NCBI GenBank assembly: GCA_934660915.1
Contig: CAKUIF010000002.1
Coordinates: 124,001-188,000 of the forward strand
Origin: an uncultured Olsenella sp.
GTDB taxonomy: Bacteria; Actinomycetota; Coriobacteriia; Coriobacteriales; Atopobiaceae
DNA: 64,000 nt
Reading direction: 5' to 3'
In this document: piece after piece, positions 55,401 to 63,862 of the stretch
Layout of the letters: every line of letters begins with the position of its first letter
Numbering within the stretch: position 1 is the stretch's first letter
Translations under genes and position numbers: made by a program
The notes under the pieces: model-generated
Seen by the model: only the letters and a program-made list of their open reading frames with translations
Databases searched by the model: none
Told to the model about the DNA's origin: nothing

Positions 55401-56596
55401 TCGCTGATGGCACCATCGACGTCTCCGACCAGCTGGTCATGCGCTATGGAGGCAAGGACGCCGAGCCTACCGACGCCGGCACCTACAAATCTTTCGCGAT
55501 CTTCCCGGGCAACGGAAACATCAACGCCACCAGTGTGCCGGCAACGCTCACGATCGTGCGCCGTCCGGTAACGATCACCCCGCAGGCGAGCTTCTCCCCG
55601 TCCAGGGAGCCTCTCTACAAGGTCTCCGGCGCCAAGGACCCTGACCTCGGATTCACGATTGAGGACGGCGCGGCCGGGATAGCGCCTTGGAAGGGCGAGC
55701 GCGACCTCGTGACCACCGTCAGTGACGCCCTCAAACCGGTCGTCTCGCGTGCAGACTCGAGCGAGGAGCCTGGTGAGCACGACATCAAGGTGTCCGTGAC
55801 CGAAAACAAGAACTTCGCCCCGACGCTCGGTACGTGCACGCTCACGATTCTGCCGCGCATCACGGTTGAAAACAGCCAGAACGGCGTGGTCGAGCTCACC
55901 GGCGATGGCCTCGTCGAGGATGTGACCTCTGAGGGTGAGACACTGCAGGGCGCCAAGCCGGGTACCACGCTTGCACTGTCCGCCAAGGCCAACGAGGGCT
56001 ATACGTTCACCGGCTGGACCGTCGCCTCTGGCGATGCCGTGATCGATGACGCGCGCGCCGCGCAAGCAACCCTCACCGTGGGTAGCCAGAATGTCGTAGT
56101 CAAGCCTAACTTCTCGCTGAGCTTGACGCCGATTGACCCGAGCGTCGTCAAGTTCAACGTTAAGGTCTCCGTCGCCGGCGATGAGGGCGGCAGTGCCTCT
56201 TGCTCGCCCGAGGCGGCGGCAACCGGCGAAACCGTGACGATCTTTGCCACGCCCGACGACGGTTATGAGTTCGACTACTGGGAGGTTGCGAGCGGCGACA
56301 TAGAGCTCGCAGACGCGTGCGCTGCGACCACGACCTTTGTGATGGGCAGCACGCAGCCTCACGCCGTCGCGCACTTTAAGAAGGTCGCGGCTCCGGCGCC
56401 CGCACCCGATCAGACGCCCGCCGGCCCCGCTTCGTCCGTGACCCCGGCGAGTGACAAGTCCGGCGTTGCGGCCTCAAAGAAGTCCGCCCCCGCCGTGCCC
56501 GAGACGGGTGACCCGAGCGCTGCCGTCGCGCCCTTTGCCCTCGCCGGCGCTGCTGCCATCGCCGCGGCTGCCCTGCGCCGCCGCAGGGAGGACTAG
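52406..56596 (+). CDS. Surface protein with Ig/MBG-like repeats, InlB-type repeats and VPETGD anchor
   Basis: 1396 residues from an ATG with GGAGGGAGG just upstream (an earlier GTG lacks one). A long N-terminal region precedes the signal helix (TIAAGVTLAMVIGQVPTAAIA, read with cleavage near ADA). An acidic, low-complexity stretch follows (about 50-145). The middle contains beta-sandwich repeats of MBG type (TYNGTAQGPTAVVTD, TYNGAAQGLTATAT), and before the anchor are two divergent InlB B-repeat-like units (GYTFTGWTVASGD, GYEFDYWEVASGD). The C-terminus VPETGD, hydrophobic helix and RRRRED is a sortase sorting signal. Probably a wall-anchored adhesin. Confidence 0.88.
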   Translation: MQNESSCRGTMNAPRGSIERVHVKKEHLNRTIAAGVTLAMVIGQVPTAAIADAVDGQVPAAEQQAAGAQSPSDSSDEEIPAPDGEKTAGAEEDEDQKVVLAPTVDEDTDSANDETQSQGGSVGEGLAAEVASDLDINSSVDAQATESLRYHAKLTRRELRKYLYDTFGEHAFNYKIVRDGKEKVVETGWALSNEAVDDLPSGTYSVQYYDTSNWNPNKWGYKDCGSFDLQCYWTATFGAAGCADGEALIDGTAVTSYDIDDGATKTFTAKQVEDYDVVSVMNGDAAIAPNEDGSYTIPSKADSNILISYKAAAQANIKVEGDEGLDSATVGSASAGDDGTIVVNYKNPGDIVAKPKDGYAVTGIVLVDDSDGSEVALTAPSYANREATVADVPALAKDGNYTLKVSTAKAGIKGIDGAEVGVLGRSDKSFYKQLVFNAAFDQQGSVPAGLSADDVTIEFNAGGTFGDVWRPLDFNPGFFDFGQHEFGANGVDSTEQIRITYGGNDQYPGSSIELSVKVVDGRYKTELSCNTNVSIQYNTDADAMRDELYKALAPCVTYTDDAGATATVPSTSADSFEFDGIKLPTDVGEYTGVTVKYKGTASEGDQLGYQPCSVEGVTVTVTKAPSKVKVTSKSLTYGETVKISDLVDSEPSNEETKPITVIAGIDGDAKGYVSVDLSYYSPAVQKVINQVLKLDRGISLGKLAEIVNNDATMTALTAMLKLAGVENPEQIVNGLKTVLNSLTQYGLGSSTVALGGTPSKAGVYVTVAATTSGNYKTSVGMGYLTIAPKTADVSLKWKQELPHKVLSYDEAQNFTFGANAFDGDKDITGQTNVHVTYAGITAEGKAYLSSEAPRVPGAYTETATVIGGNYLAKPISRAFSIGRNETKVTITGDAFTYNGTAQGPTAVVTDPDDNPIEGAEVTLLYMGTTSMGERYMSATAPTNAGSYTVIATYAGDATHDCAAAVACFTIAKADVSITVSDATVTYNGAAQGLTATATIADGTIDVSDQLVMRYGGKDAEPTDAGTYKSFAIFPGNGNINATSVPATLTIVRRPVTITPQASFSPSREPLYKVSGAKDPDLGFTIEDGAAGIAPWKGERDLVTTVSDALKPVVSRADSSEEPGEHDIKVSVTENKNFAPTLGTCTLTILPRITVENSQNGVVELTGDGLVEDVTSEGETLQGAKPGTTLALSAKANEGYTFTGWTVASGDAVIDDARAAQATLTVGSQNVVVKPNFSLSLTPIDPSVVKFNVKVSVAGDEGGSASCSPEAAATGETVTIFATPDDGYEFDYWEVASGDIELADACAATTTFVMGSTQPHAVAHFKKVAAPAPAPDQTPAGPASSVTPASDKSGVAASKKSAPAVPETGDPSAAVAPFALAGAAAIAAAALRRRRED

Positions 56597-56623
56597 CAAC
56601 TAGTTAGACATACCAAAGCGAAT

Positions 56624-56664
56624 CGAGCCGCTCGGCGTTTCTGGCGCCGGGCGGCTCGTTTTTT
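56624..56664 (+). terminator. Terminator of the 1396-residue surface protein gene
   Basis: A 14-bp class stem with one mismatch (from 56624 to 56658) followed by TTTTTT. The same terminator, with a few changes, follows the next surface gene at 62496. Confidence 0.92.
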
Positions 56665-56694
56665 GTGTCGCGGCTGACGAGGGCGGCAGCCGAT

Positions 56695-56780
56695 GGCACT
56701 TCTTTGTAGCAAAGCGTGCACCGAGTGACGGTTTTCGGCGCCTGAGGGCGCGATTATGTTGCTAGATGCACGCTTTGTCG
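56695..56780 (+). repeat. 86-base structured repeat, copy 2
   Basis: Same element, same orientation and length. Outer arms CAAAGCGTGCA (56710-56720) with TGCACGCTTTG (56767-56777). In the inner stem AGTGACG pairs with TGTTGCT through G-T wobbles where copy 3 has Watson-Crick pairs. Confidence 0.9.
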
Positions 56781-57089
56781 TGTGAGTGGCGAGGCCGCGG
56801 CTTTGCTGGCGTTACGTAATCATTACAAATGTGGGAGGGGGGATAGAGTAGACTCTCCCCCTAGTATTTTTGTTTGCATAATTGCAGCGGTCTAATAAAG
56901 GAATACATTGATTTTATGCGTTTAGGTAACGTTGGTTTTAGCTAAATCATACGCTTTACCTGCTAAATCACAAAAGAACTCAATAAGAAGAACAACCTTT
57001 CCAGTTGACTTGGGCCACTGGGATGTTGTGGCTCGGAGAAAAGAACGCCCGGGTCGTTTTTTGTGTTGGGAACAAGAGAAGGAAGTGAG
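56781..57089 (+). promoter_or_regulatory. AT-rich leader of the 1792-residue surface protein gene
   Basis: About 310 noncoding bases, much AT-richer than the flanking genes. A terminator-like hairpin lies at 56836-56861 (G-run and AGAGT pairing with ACTCT and C-run) followed by TAGTATTTTTGTTT. Palindromic GTTACGTAATCATTAC is at about 56811. Just before the ribosome site, ACGCCCGGGTCGTTTTTTG (about 57047) is a second small hairpin with T-run. The leader may attenuate expression. Confidence 0.5.
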
Positions 57090-60000
57090 ATGAAGCACAA
57101 AAGAGAGCGTGGCAAGAAGTTCCTTGCCCTCCTGCTCAGCGCGGTCATGGTGTCGCAAATGTATGCCATGCCCGCGCAGAGCGCATTCGCGGCGGCCGCC
57201 GGCGAGGAAGACCAAGCGGCTAAGACGCAACAAGAATCGGGCGACATCGCCGTCGATGAGTTGACTCCGCGCGCGGGCAGCTACAACGAGAACGCTGACT
57301 ATCGCGAGGTCTCCTCGGGAATCACGGTAACCGTATACAAGGACGCCGCCCTAAGCGAGCCGCTCGGAGACGAGCCGGTCGTCGACGGCGCGCACCTCTA
57401 CGGTAAGTTGAACATCGATTTTTCGGAAGACGAGCAGCCGACGCTGGTGTCCCCGAACATCAAGTATACGTTCCCCGGCAACGTGAACTTTACCAACAAA
57501 GGCGAGCAGCCTCTCTATGACAGCAGCAATAACGTTGCTGGTACCTGGCGCATAGAGAACGGTGCGGCGTATCTGCACTACAACGAGGATTGGCTCCACA
57601 CCCATCCATCCGGGTGCACCGCTTACGTCGGCTTTGACTTTACGGTTCAGGAGAGCGGAAAAGGCGATGGCGACCAGGTGACCATCGCCTTCCCCGGCAC
57701 TGGGACCTCCGTGACGGTCAACATCAAGGACGGCGACGTCGCGGGCAACAAGTTCGGTTCGAACCCCAACAAAGAATGGGAGCTGCCGGTCTTTGACTCC
57801 ACGGACAACACCTACACCTGGACGGTAAGGGTGTCTCCCGCCACCGTCGCGCACGACCTGAAGATCTACGACACCGTCGGCTCGAACCTCGAGTTCGTGG
57901 ACGGTAACTTCACGCTCGTCGACAAGGACGGGAACCCCGTTTCCGGCACCTGCGATGCGTCGGTCAACGGCCAAGAGGCGACCATCTCGCTCGGCACGCT
58001 GACGAAGGGTGACTACTACGTCCAGTACAAGACCAAGGTCAAGCAGTCCGTGCTTGACGCGCTCAAGGACGGCGAGGAGCTTTCCGACGTCGGGAACTCG
58101 GTCAGGTGGACGTGGGGCACGAGCAATGAGCAAGAAGGACAGTCCAACACCGTATATCCCCAGACTGCCAGGTACTCCATGGTCTCGAAGTACGCCGCCG
58201 ACGGCAGCGTGAACGAGAACATCAACTGGACGGTCAAGCTCAATACCGGCACCCTCAAGTCCGATATGTCCGGCTATGTGTTCACCGACACGCTGGATGC
58301 CGGCCAGAAGTTCAAGGCCGGCACGCGCTACACCGTGACCGACGCCGCCGGCAAGACCGTTGCCACTGGCGATGTCGACCCGAGCAGCAGCAAGCTCAGC
58401 TTCACGCTTCCTGCGGACCTCGGCAAGCAAGAGCTCACCGTCACGTACGCGACCGAGATGGTCGACCCCGCCTCGTCGAAGAGCGTGTCCAACACCGCGA
58501 CGGTTACCCCGTCGAACGGCACGGGCGTCGGCGGTGGCGCGACCGCGACGTACCAGCCGAGCGACAGCCGAACCTACATCTCTAAGGAGCTCGCCCAGGA
58601 AGGCAACGCCGAAAACGGCGGCAAGGCCTCCTGGACCTCGACCGTGTACTTCTCGGCAATGGAGAGCGACACCGACCCGAGCAAGGTCGTGTTCAGCGAT
58701 GGCATTCAAAAGGATCCTTGGCAGCAGATCAAGTTCTCCGACGTCGTGCTCAAGATGGCGGGCACCGGACAGACGCTGGCCGCGGGCACTGACTACGAGA
58801 TCACCAAAGACGGCCAGTGGAACGAACTGCAGATCACCTTCAAGAGCAGCGATTTGACCCGCAGCCTCATCGGGGCCGGCGACGTCGTCGTGAGCTACAA
58901 CACGGATTGCGGCACAGGAGCGGGAACCTATACCAACACCTCGTCGGTCGCCATCGACAACGTCAAGAAGGGCGAGGCCAAGGCATCCTATGAGGTAAAG
59001 GCCGAGGCCAAGGCCCCCTTCTCGAAGAAGTCCTCCGACAACGCCTGGTGGAAGGCCGACTATAAATGGGCCGACGGCACGAAGGGCGCCTGGATCGCGG
59101 ACTGGACGATTCACGCCAACTGTGACGAGCCGAACGACTGGACCCACAACGCCGCTGGCGACCTCAAGGGCGCCGACGTCGTGATCAAGGACACGCTCGG
59201 CGAGGGCATGGAGTACGTCGCCGGTTCTTCTCGCTATTGGCTCCGCGGCGCGACCGGCTTCGATTCGGCTGGCGACTGGCCGACGCTCACGGCGGAGCCG
59301 ACCTCCGACGGGACCGTGGCCACCTTCACTATCCCGACCAGCGGCATGGCGAATGACGAGGGGTCTTGGAACGGCTACGTGGAGCTCAAGTATCAGACAG
59401 CCATAAAGCCGTCTGCCGTCGAGCCGGGCCAGACCAGGGAGTTCTCGAACACCGCAGAGGGCTCCGCCGGCGAGAAGAGCTTCCCGGCCACCACTGCGAA
59501 GACCTCCGTGGCAAACAAGGTCCTCGACAAGCAGGCACAGCGCGCAAGCGACGGCTCGCACGTCGCCTACACCATCAGCGTGAACCCGAACGCCCAAACG
59601 ATCGGCGATGCGGATACGCTCACCCTTACCGACACGATGAGCGCGACCGCGAGCTTTACCAAGGGCACCCTCTCGGTTAAGGATGCGAACGGCAACGAGG
59701 TCACCGACGGCGTCACGTATGCGCTGAAGAATAAGGCCAACGAGGACGGCAGCACCTCCACGGTGCTCGCGATCACCGTGCCGAACTCGAAGGCGCTAAA
59801 GATCACCTATGACGTCGCGCCCCAGGGAGCCGTCGGCGACGAGGTGGAGATCAGCAACAGCGTGGTCATCGAGGGCTATGCCTCAACGGCCGTGCAGCAC
59901 AGCCAGAAGTGGGTCGTGAACAAGTCCAACGCCGGCACCGACGCCGTGAGCTACGGCATCACGATCAGTAAGGCGAACGACGACGGCAAGATCGCACTCG

Positions 60001-62468
60001 AAGGCGCGGAGTTCGAGCTGTACCAGGTTGACCTCAACGCTTCTGCGCCGGGCAGCCTCGTGAAGTCGAGGGTTGAGACCGCAGGCGCCAACCCGAAGTC
60101 CACCGACGCGAGCGGCCTTGTGAGCTTCGGCGACAAGGACAACCCCCTTGCCGCGAACACCCTGTACTGCTTCGTGGAGACCAAGGCGCCCGCCGGCTAC
60201 AAGATCAGCAACACCGAGCCGACCTACGTCATGTTCTCCGGCACGACCGCCCAGGACAAGAAGGACTACGCCGACGCGCTCGCCAAGGCCAAGGCGCTCG
60301 GAATCATCCCGAACGCCGGCACGACCTTCAACGTGTTCGACGAGAAGCTCGACCAGCCTGAGCAGCCCGACCAAGCGACGGGTGAGTTCCAGCTCAGCGT
60401 GGCAAAGACCGTGAACGGCGCTTCCCCCAAGGTTGGCGAGACGTTCGGCTTCTCCGCCACCGCGGAGGGCGAGAACGCCGACACCGCCCCTGTGCTCGGC
60501 GACGTGACCACCGACGCCGAGGGCAAGGCGACGTTTGCCCCTGCCCTTCTTGCCGATAAGGACGCCGGCAAGACCTACACCTACCGCATCCACGAGGCGG
60601 GCGAACTTGCCGACGGATGGACGCGCGCGGCAGACGTCATCGCCACCGTTACGGTGAGTGAGCGCACGGACGACAACAAGCTGTGCGCCGAGGTCTCCTA
60701 CAGGCAGGACGTCGACGGTGCCGAGGCGTATACGGGCGCGGCCAAGTTCGACAACGCCTTCAGCGCCTCCACCGCCGCCACCATTGCAGTGAGCAAGAAG
60801 GTCGCGGGCGGCACCCCGGCCGTCGTGGGCGAGACCTTTGACTTCGAGCTCAAGGATTCTGCGGGCAAGGTCCTCTCCACCGCCTTCGCGCAGGCTGGGG
60901 AGACCGTCAACTTCGACCGAATTGAGTACACCACCGCCGACGTCGGCAAGAAGTTCGAGTACACCGTCCACGAGGTCGGCCACAACAGTAAGGGCTGGAC
61001 TGCGGCCTCCGATGTTAAGGTTACCGTCAAAGTGACCGAGAACGCCGACCGTTCGCTCGCCGCCGAGGTCAGCTACGACCGCGGCACGAACTCCGCCGAG
61101 TTTACCAACACCTACGCGACGTCTGGCGAGGCTACCTTCGGCGTGTACAAGACCGTCAACGGCGGCACTGAGGCCAAGCCCGGCGAGGCCTTCTCGTTCG
61201 AGCTGTACAAGGCGGATCAGAACGGCAACAAGACCGGCGATGCGCTCGACAAGGTCGAGACCAAGGCCGGACAGGTAGAGAACTTCTCTTCCCAGAAATT
61301 CACTTCCGAGGGCACCTACAAGTTCGTGATCCACGAGACGGGTCACAACGACAAGGGCTGGGCCGCGGCGTCCGACGTGGTCGTGACCGTGGTCGCGACC
61401 GACAACGGCGACGGCACCCTCAAACTCGAGACCACCTACTCCAGGTCGGCGGAGGGTGTTGCCGGCTTCGACAACACCTACGCCGCCTCCGGCGAGGCGA
61501 CCATTAAGGTCACCAAGACCGTCAACGGCGGAAGCGACGCCAAGGAAGGCGAGTTCTTCGAGTTTGAGCTTCTCGACAAGGAAGGCAACAAGGTCGAGGG
61601 GGTCGACAACGTTAAGGTCCAGGCTGGCGGCACCGCCGAGTTCACGGGCCTGAAGTACAGCTTCGCCGATGCCGGCAAGGAGTTCGAGTACACCGTTCGC
61701 GAGGTCGGCCACAACACCAATGGCTGGACCGCGGCCTCCGACGTTCCCGTGAGCGTCGAGGTCTCCGACAACGGCGACGGCACCCTTAGCGCGAAGGCGT
61801 CCTATCCTGGCAATGCCGTCGCGGCTGAGTTCGACAACATCTACGAGGTTGCGCCTGCTACCGTGGCGCCGTCCGCGCTGAAGACCGTCAAGACCAACGA
61901 CGGCCGTGTGTGGGAGATGCAGGCTGGGCAGTTCTCATTCGAGCTGTGTGACGCTACCGGCATGGTGCTCCAGACCAAGCCCAATGACGCGAACGGCGCC
62001 GTCGACTTCGATCTTCTTTCCTTTGACGCACCCGGGACCTATACGTACCAGGTACGCGAGGGCGCGGTATGCGCGCCGCTCGCCCAGACTATCGAGCGCG
62101 ACGCCACCGTCTACACCGTGACCTATGTTGTGGGCGAGAAGAACGACGGCACCGAGAACGCCCGCGACCTCGAGGTCAAGTCGGTGGTCGTTACGTCTTC
62201 GTCTGCGATCGATATGGATGCCGGCGAGGGTGCCGACCAGGGGCTCTCGTTCGTGAACGTCGAGAAGCCCGGCGTGTCCAAGCAGCCCACGGCCCCGAAG
62301 GCCCCTGAGGCGCCGAAGGGCGCCGATGCTGCGAAGGGCGCTAGCGCCGCGAAGGTCGGCAAAACCCCGCAGACCGGCGATGTGACCAGCAACGTTCTCT
62401 CCGTTGCCGCGGCCACCGTGGGCCTGGCCTTCATGGCGGCAACGCTCCATCGCCGCAGGGAAGACTAG
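57090..62468 (+). CDS. Giant adhesin with SpaA-type and pilin isopeptide repeats and TPQTGD anchor
   Basis: 1792 residues from an ATG preceded by AGAAGGAAG. Signal peptide about 1-36. The N-terminal portion has beta-sandwich domains resembling collagen-binding/DUF11 adhesion folds (YVFTDTLDAGQKF, ATVTPSNGTG). A SpaA/Cna-B-like domain (about 950-1080) has the ETKAPAGYK motif. Five consecutive 100-residue isopeptide-type repeats follow, each with KTVNGG or KKVAGG, EF.FEL and VHEVGHN / VREVGHN patterns that are nearly identical from repeat to repeat. The end is TPQTGD, a hydrophobic helix and HRRRED, a sortase sorting signal. Probably a covalently stabilised wall adhesin or pilus component. Confidence 0.9.
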   Translation: MKHKRERGKKFLALLLSAVMVSQMYAMPAQSAFAAAAGEEDQAAKTQQESGDIAVDELTPRAGSYNENADYREVSSGITVTVYKDAALSEPLGDEPVVDGAHLYGKLNIDFSEDEQPTLVSPNIKYTFPGNVNFTNKGEQPLYDSSNNVAGTWRIENGAAYLHYNEDWLHTHPSGCTAYVGFDFTVQESGKGDGDQVTIAFPGTGTSVTVNIKDGDVAGNKFGSNPNKEWELPVFDSTDNTYTWTVRVSPATVAHDLKIYDTVGSNLEFVDGNFTLVDKDGNPVSGTCDASVNGQEATISLGTLTKGDYYVQYKTKVKQSVLDALKDGEELSDVGNSVRWTWGTSNEQEGQSNTVYPQTARYSMVSKYAADGSVNENINWTVKLNTGTLKSDMSGYVFTDTLDAGQKFKAGTRYTVTDAAGKTVATGDVDPSSSKLSFTLPADLGKQELTVTYATEMVDPASSKSVSNTATVTPSNGTGVGGGATATYQPSDSRTYISKELAQEGNAENGGKASWTSTVYFSAMESDTDPSKVVFSDGIQKDPWQQIKFSDVVLKMAGTGQTLAAGTDYEITKDGQWNELQITFKSSDLTRSLIGAGDVVVSYNTDCGTGAGTYTNTSSVAIDNVKKGEAKASYEVKAEAKAPFSKKSSDNAWWKADYKWADGTKGAWIADWTIHANCDEPNDWTHNAAGDLKGADVVIKDTLGEGMEYVAGSSRYWLRGATGFDSAGDWPTLTAEPTSDGTVATFTIPTSGMANDEGSWNGYVELKYQTAIKPSAVEPGQTREFSNTAEGSAGEKSFPATTAKTSVANKVLDKQAQRASDGSHVAYTISVNPNAQTIGDADTLTLTDTMSATASFTKGTLSVKDANGNEVTDGVTYALKNKANEDGSTSTVLAITVPNSKALKITYDVAPQGAVGDEVEISNSVVIEGYASTAVQHSQKWVVNKSNAGTDAVSYGITISKANDDGKIALEGAEFELYQVDLNASAPGSLVKSRVETAGANPKSTDASGLVSFGDKDNPLAANTLYCFVETKAPAGYKISNTEPTYVMFSGTTAQDKKDYADALAKAKALGIIPNAGTTFNVFDEKLDQPEQPDQATGEFQLSVAKTVNGASPKVGETFGFSATAEGENADTAPVLGDVTTDAEGKATFAPALLADKDAGKTYTYRIHEAGELADGWTRAADVIATVTVSERTDDNKLCAEVSYRQDVDGAEAYTGAAKFDNAFSASTAATIAVSKKVAGGTPAVVGETFDFELKDSAGKVLSTAFAQAGETVNFDRIEYTTADVGKKFEYTVHEVGHNSKGWTAASDVKVTVKVTENADRSLAAEVSYDRGTNSAEFTNTYATSGEATFGVYKTVNGGTEAKPGEAFSFELYKADQNGNKTGDALDKVETKAGQVENFSSQKFTSEGTYKFVIHETGHNDKGWAAASDVVVTVVATDNGDGTLKLETTYSRSAEGVAGFDNTYAASGEATIKVTKTVNGGSDAKEGEFFEFELLDKEGNKVEGVDNVKVQAGGTAEFTGLKYSFADAGKEFEYTVREVGHNTNGWTAASDVPVSVEVSDNGDGTLSAKASYPGNAVAAEFDNIYEVAPATVAPSALKTVKTNDGRVWEMQAGQFSFELCDATGMVLQTKPNDANGAVDFDLLSFDAPGTYTYQVREGAVCAPLAQTIERDATVYTVTYVVGEKNDGTENARDLEVKSVVVTSSSAIDMDAGEGADQGLSFVNVEKPGVSKQPTAPKAPEAPKGADAAKGASAAKVGKTPQTGDVTSNVLSVAAATVGLAFMAATLHRRRED

Positions 62469-62495
62469 CGGCTAGCTAGACGAACCAAGGCGAAT

Positions 62496-62536
62496 CGAGC
62501 CGCTTGGCGTTTTTGGCGCTGGCGGCTCGATTTTTG
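62496..62536 (+). terminator. Terminator of the 1792-residue surface protein gene
   Basis: Stem CGAGCCGC (62496-62503) with GCGGCTCG (62522-62529), then ATTTTTG. Homologous to the terminator at 56624. Confidence 0.9.
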
Positions 62537-62563
62537 TGTCTTTGGGCTGTTGGCGGCACGGGC

Positions 62564-62649
62564 GGCACTTCTTTGTAGCAAAGCGTGCATCGAGTGACAG
62601 TTTTCGGCGCTCGAGGGCGCGATTGTGTCGCTGAATGCACGCTTTGTCG
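62564..62649 (+). repeat. 86-base structured repeat, copy 3
   Basis: Best-paired copy: CAAAGCGTGCAT (62579-62590) with ATGCACGCTTTG (62635-62646), a 12-bp perfect outer stem; a 2x2 internal loop; AGTGACA with TGTCGCT (7 bp); and a GCGC/GCGC tip. Confidence 0.92.
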
Positions 62650-62688
62650 TGTGCGAGGCTCGTGGGGTGCGGCTCGCCGGCGCCCTTC

Positions 62689-63381
62689 TTACTTCTTGTG
62701 GCGCTGCATGGCGCGTTTGATCGCGGGCGTGAGGTCGTGCTCCTGCGGGGTGGTCGCGCCGTGCGAGAGCGACCAGCGGCGCAGGCCGACCGTCACGGCC
62801 ATGAGCACGACGGACGCGACGAACTTGTCGAGCCCGGCCCAAACGACGAGCGCGTAATACGCGGTGCTGCCGGCCAGCGCGCAGACAGCGTAGTAGTTGC
62901 TCGGCTTGAAGATCCTCGGCACGTCGCCCAAAAACACGTCGCGCAGCATGCCGCCGCCCACGCCCGTGAGCGTGCCCATGAGAATCGCCGAGACGGGAAG
63001 AAGTGCGTGGACGATCGCCTTGTCGGTTCCGCCGAGCGCAAAGAGGCCGACCGAGATGATATCCACCCATTCCAGCAGGTTGGGGACCTTCTCGAATAGA
63101 CGGCCAAAGAAGAACACGGCGAGCCCGATGACCGCCGTGGCGGGGATTGCGTAGGGGCTGTCGAGCATGTACACGCTGCCGACCTGCATGGCCATGTCGC
63201 GCACAAGTCCGCCGCCCAGGCCGCACAGCATCGAGAGCCCGATGAAGCCGATGGGGTCGAGCTTGCGCTCTTTGGCAACAAGTGCCCCGGAGATTCCGCC
63301 GACGGCGACGGAAGCGAGGTCGAGCCAGGCCGGCAGGCTCATGGCGATTTGGGTGCTTGTTTGGGCGTATAAGGTGAACAT
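62689..63381 (-). CDS. TRIC-family (UPF0126) cation channel protein
   Basis: 230 residues from an ATG preceded by GGGAG; nineteen further open codons upstream are excluded. Two tandem halves each with a GGG-RD motif (GLGGGLVRD and GVGGGMLRD) and about seven membrane helices are the hallmark of bacterial TRIC/YicG proteins, trimeric potassium-permeable channels. Physiological role in bacteria is not settled. Sits opposite the surface gene cluster, converging on it. Confidence 0.9.
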   Translation of the reverse strand: MFTLYAQTSTQIAMSLPAWLDLASVAVGGISGALVAKERKLDPIGFIGLSMLCGLGGGLVRDMAMQVGSVYMLDSPYAIPATAVIGLAVFFFGRLFEKVPNLLEWVDIISVGLFALGGTDKAIVHALLPVSAILMGTLTGVGGGMLRDVFLGDVPRIFKPSNYYAVCALAGSTAYYALVVWAGLDKFVASVVLMAVTVGLRRWSLSHGATTPQEHDLTPAIKRAMQRHKK

Positions 63382-63469
63382 TGGGCTCCCGGGGCGGCAA
63401 ATGTGCAGAATTCTCAACAATCCTAGCAAGATAATCAAAAAAGAAGTGGCGTCGCGCCGGATCTTCCGT

Positions 63470-63475
63470 TACAAT
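63470..63475 (+). promoter_or_regulatory. Probable -10 element of tRNA-Ser(GGA)
   Basis: TACAAT 21 bases before the tRNA 5' end; the -35 region (about GTGGCG) is poor. Confidence 0.5.
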
Positions 63476-63496
63476 AACCCCCGCACCACTTCAACT

Positions 63497-63587
63497 GGAG
63501 AGTTGTCCGAGTGGCCGAAGGAGCACGATTGGAAATCGTGTATACGTCTAAAGCGTATCCTGGGTTCAAATCCCAGACTCTCCGCCA
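63497..63587 (+). tRNA. tRNA-Ser (GGA)
   Basis: 91 bases including encoded CCA, with the long variable arm of serine tRNAs (TATACGTC...GCGTATC). Acceptor GGAGAGT/ACTCTCC, anticodon GGA at 63531-63533, T-loop GTTCAAATC. Confidence 0.96.
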
Positions 63588-63596
63588 GAATCTTTA

Positions 63597-63618
63597 ACGG
63601 GGGCCTACGGGCCCCCGT
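63597..63618 (+). other. Hairpin between the two tRNA-Ser genes
   Basis: Perfect 9-bp stem ACGGGGGCC/GGCCCCCGT with a TACG loop, and no T-run, ten bases before tRNA-Ser(CGA). It is more likely a processing or spacer hairpin than a terminator. Confidence 0.6.
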
Positions 63619-63627
63619 CGCCCTTAC

Positions 63628-63715
63628 GGAGGGGTGGCAGAGTGGTTGAATGCGGCGGTCTCGAAAACCGTTTACCCTTCGGGGTACGAGGGTTCGAATC
63701 CCTCCTCCTCCGCCA
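63628..63715 (+). tRNA. tRNA-Ser (CGA)
   Basis: 88 bases including encoded CCA. Acceptor GGAGGGG/CTCCTCC with a wobble, anticodon loop CTCGAAA with CGA at 63662-63664, long variable arm, T-loop GTTCGAATC. Confidence 0.96.
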
Positions 63716-63725
63716 TTGATTGAAC

Positions 63726-63760
63726 AGCCTCGACGTTTGCGTCGGGGCTTTCTTTTTTTC
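63726..63760 (+). terminator. Terminator after the tRNA-Ser pair
   Basis: Ten-bp stem (63726-63735 with 63740-63749, one wobble) and loop TTTG, then TTCTTTTTTT. Confidence 0.9.
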
Positions 63761-63790
63761 TTCGCCGTTGGTAGACGTGACGACCGCCCT

Positions 63791-63817
63791 AAAACCTGCG
63801 GGTTCTGGTCGATTTAA
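63791..63817 (+). repeat. Copy of the AAACC-GC-GGTTC intergenic repeat
   Basis: AAAACCTGCGGGTTCTGGTC followed by GATTTA resembles the repeat unit after gyrA (AAACCGCAGGTTCCAGCTGA, then TTTA at 41940-41965), suggesting a dispersed intergenic repeat family. Confidence 0.5.
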
Positions 63818-63862
63818 GGCCTGTGGGGTATCCTCTCCTTAACCTCTGTGGATAGGAGAAAC

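Noticed and set aside
52222..62649. 86-base elements as integron attC sites
   Set aside because: They lack the GTTRRRY/RYYYAAC core sites and no integrase is present.
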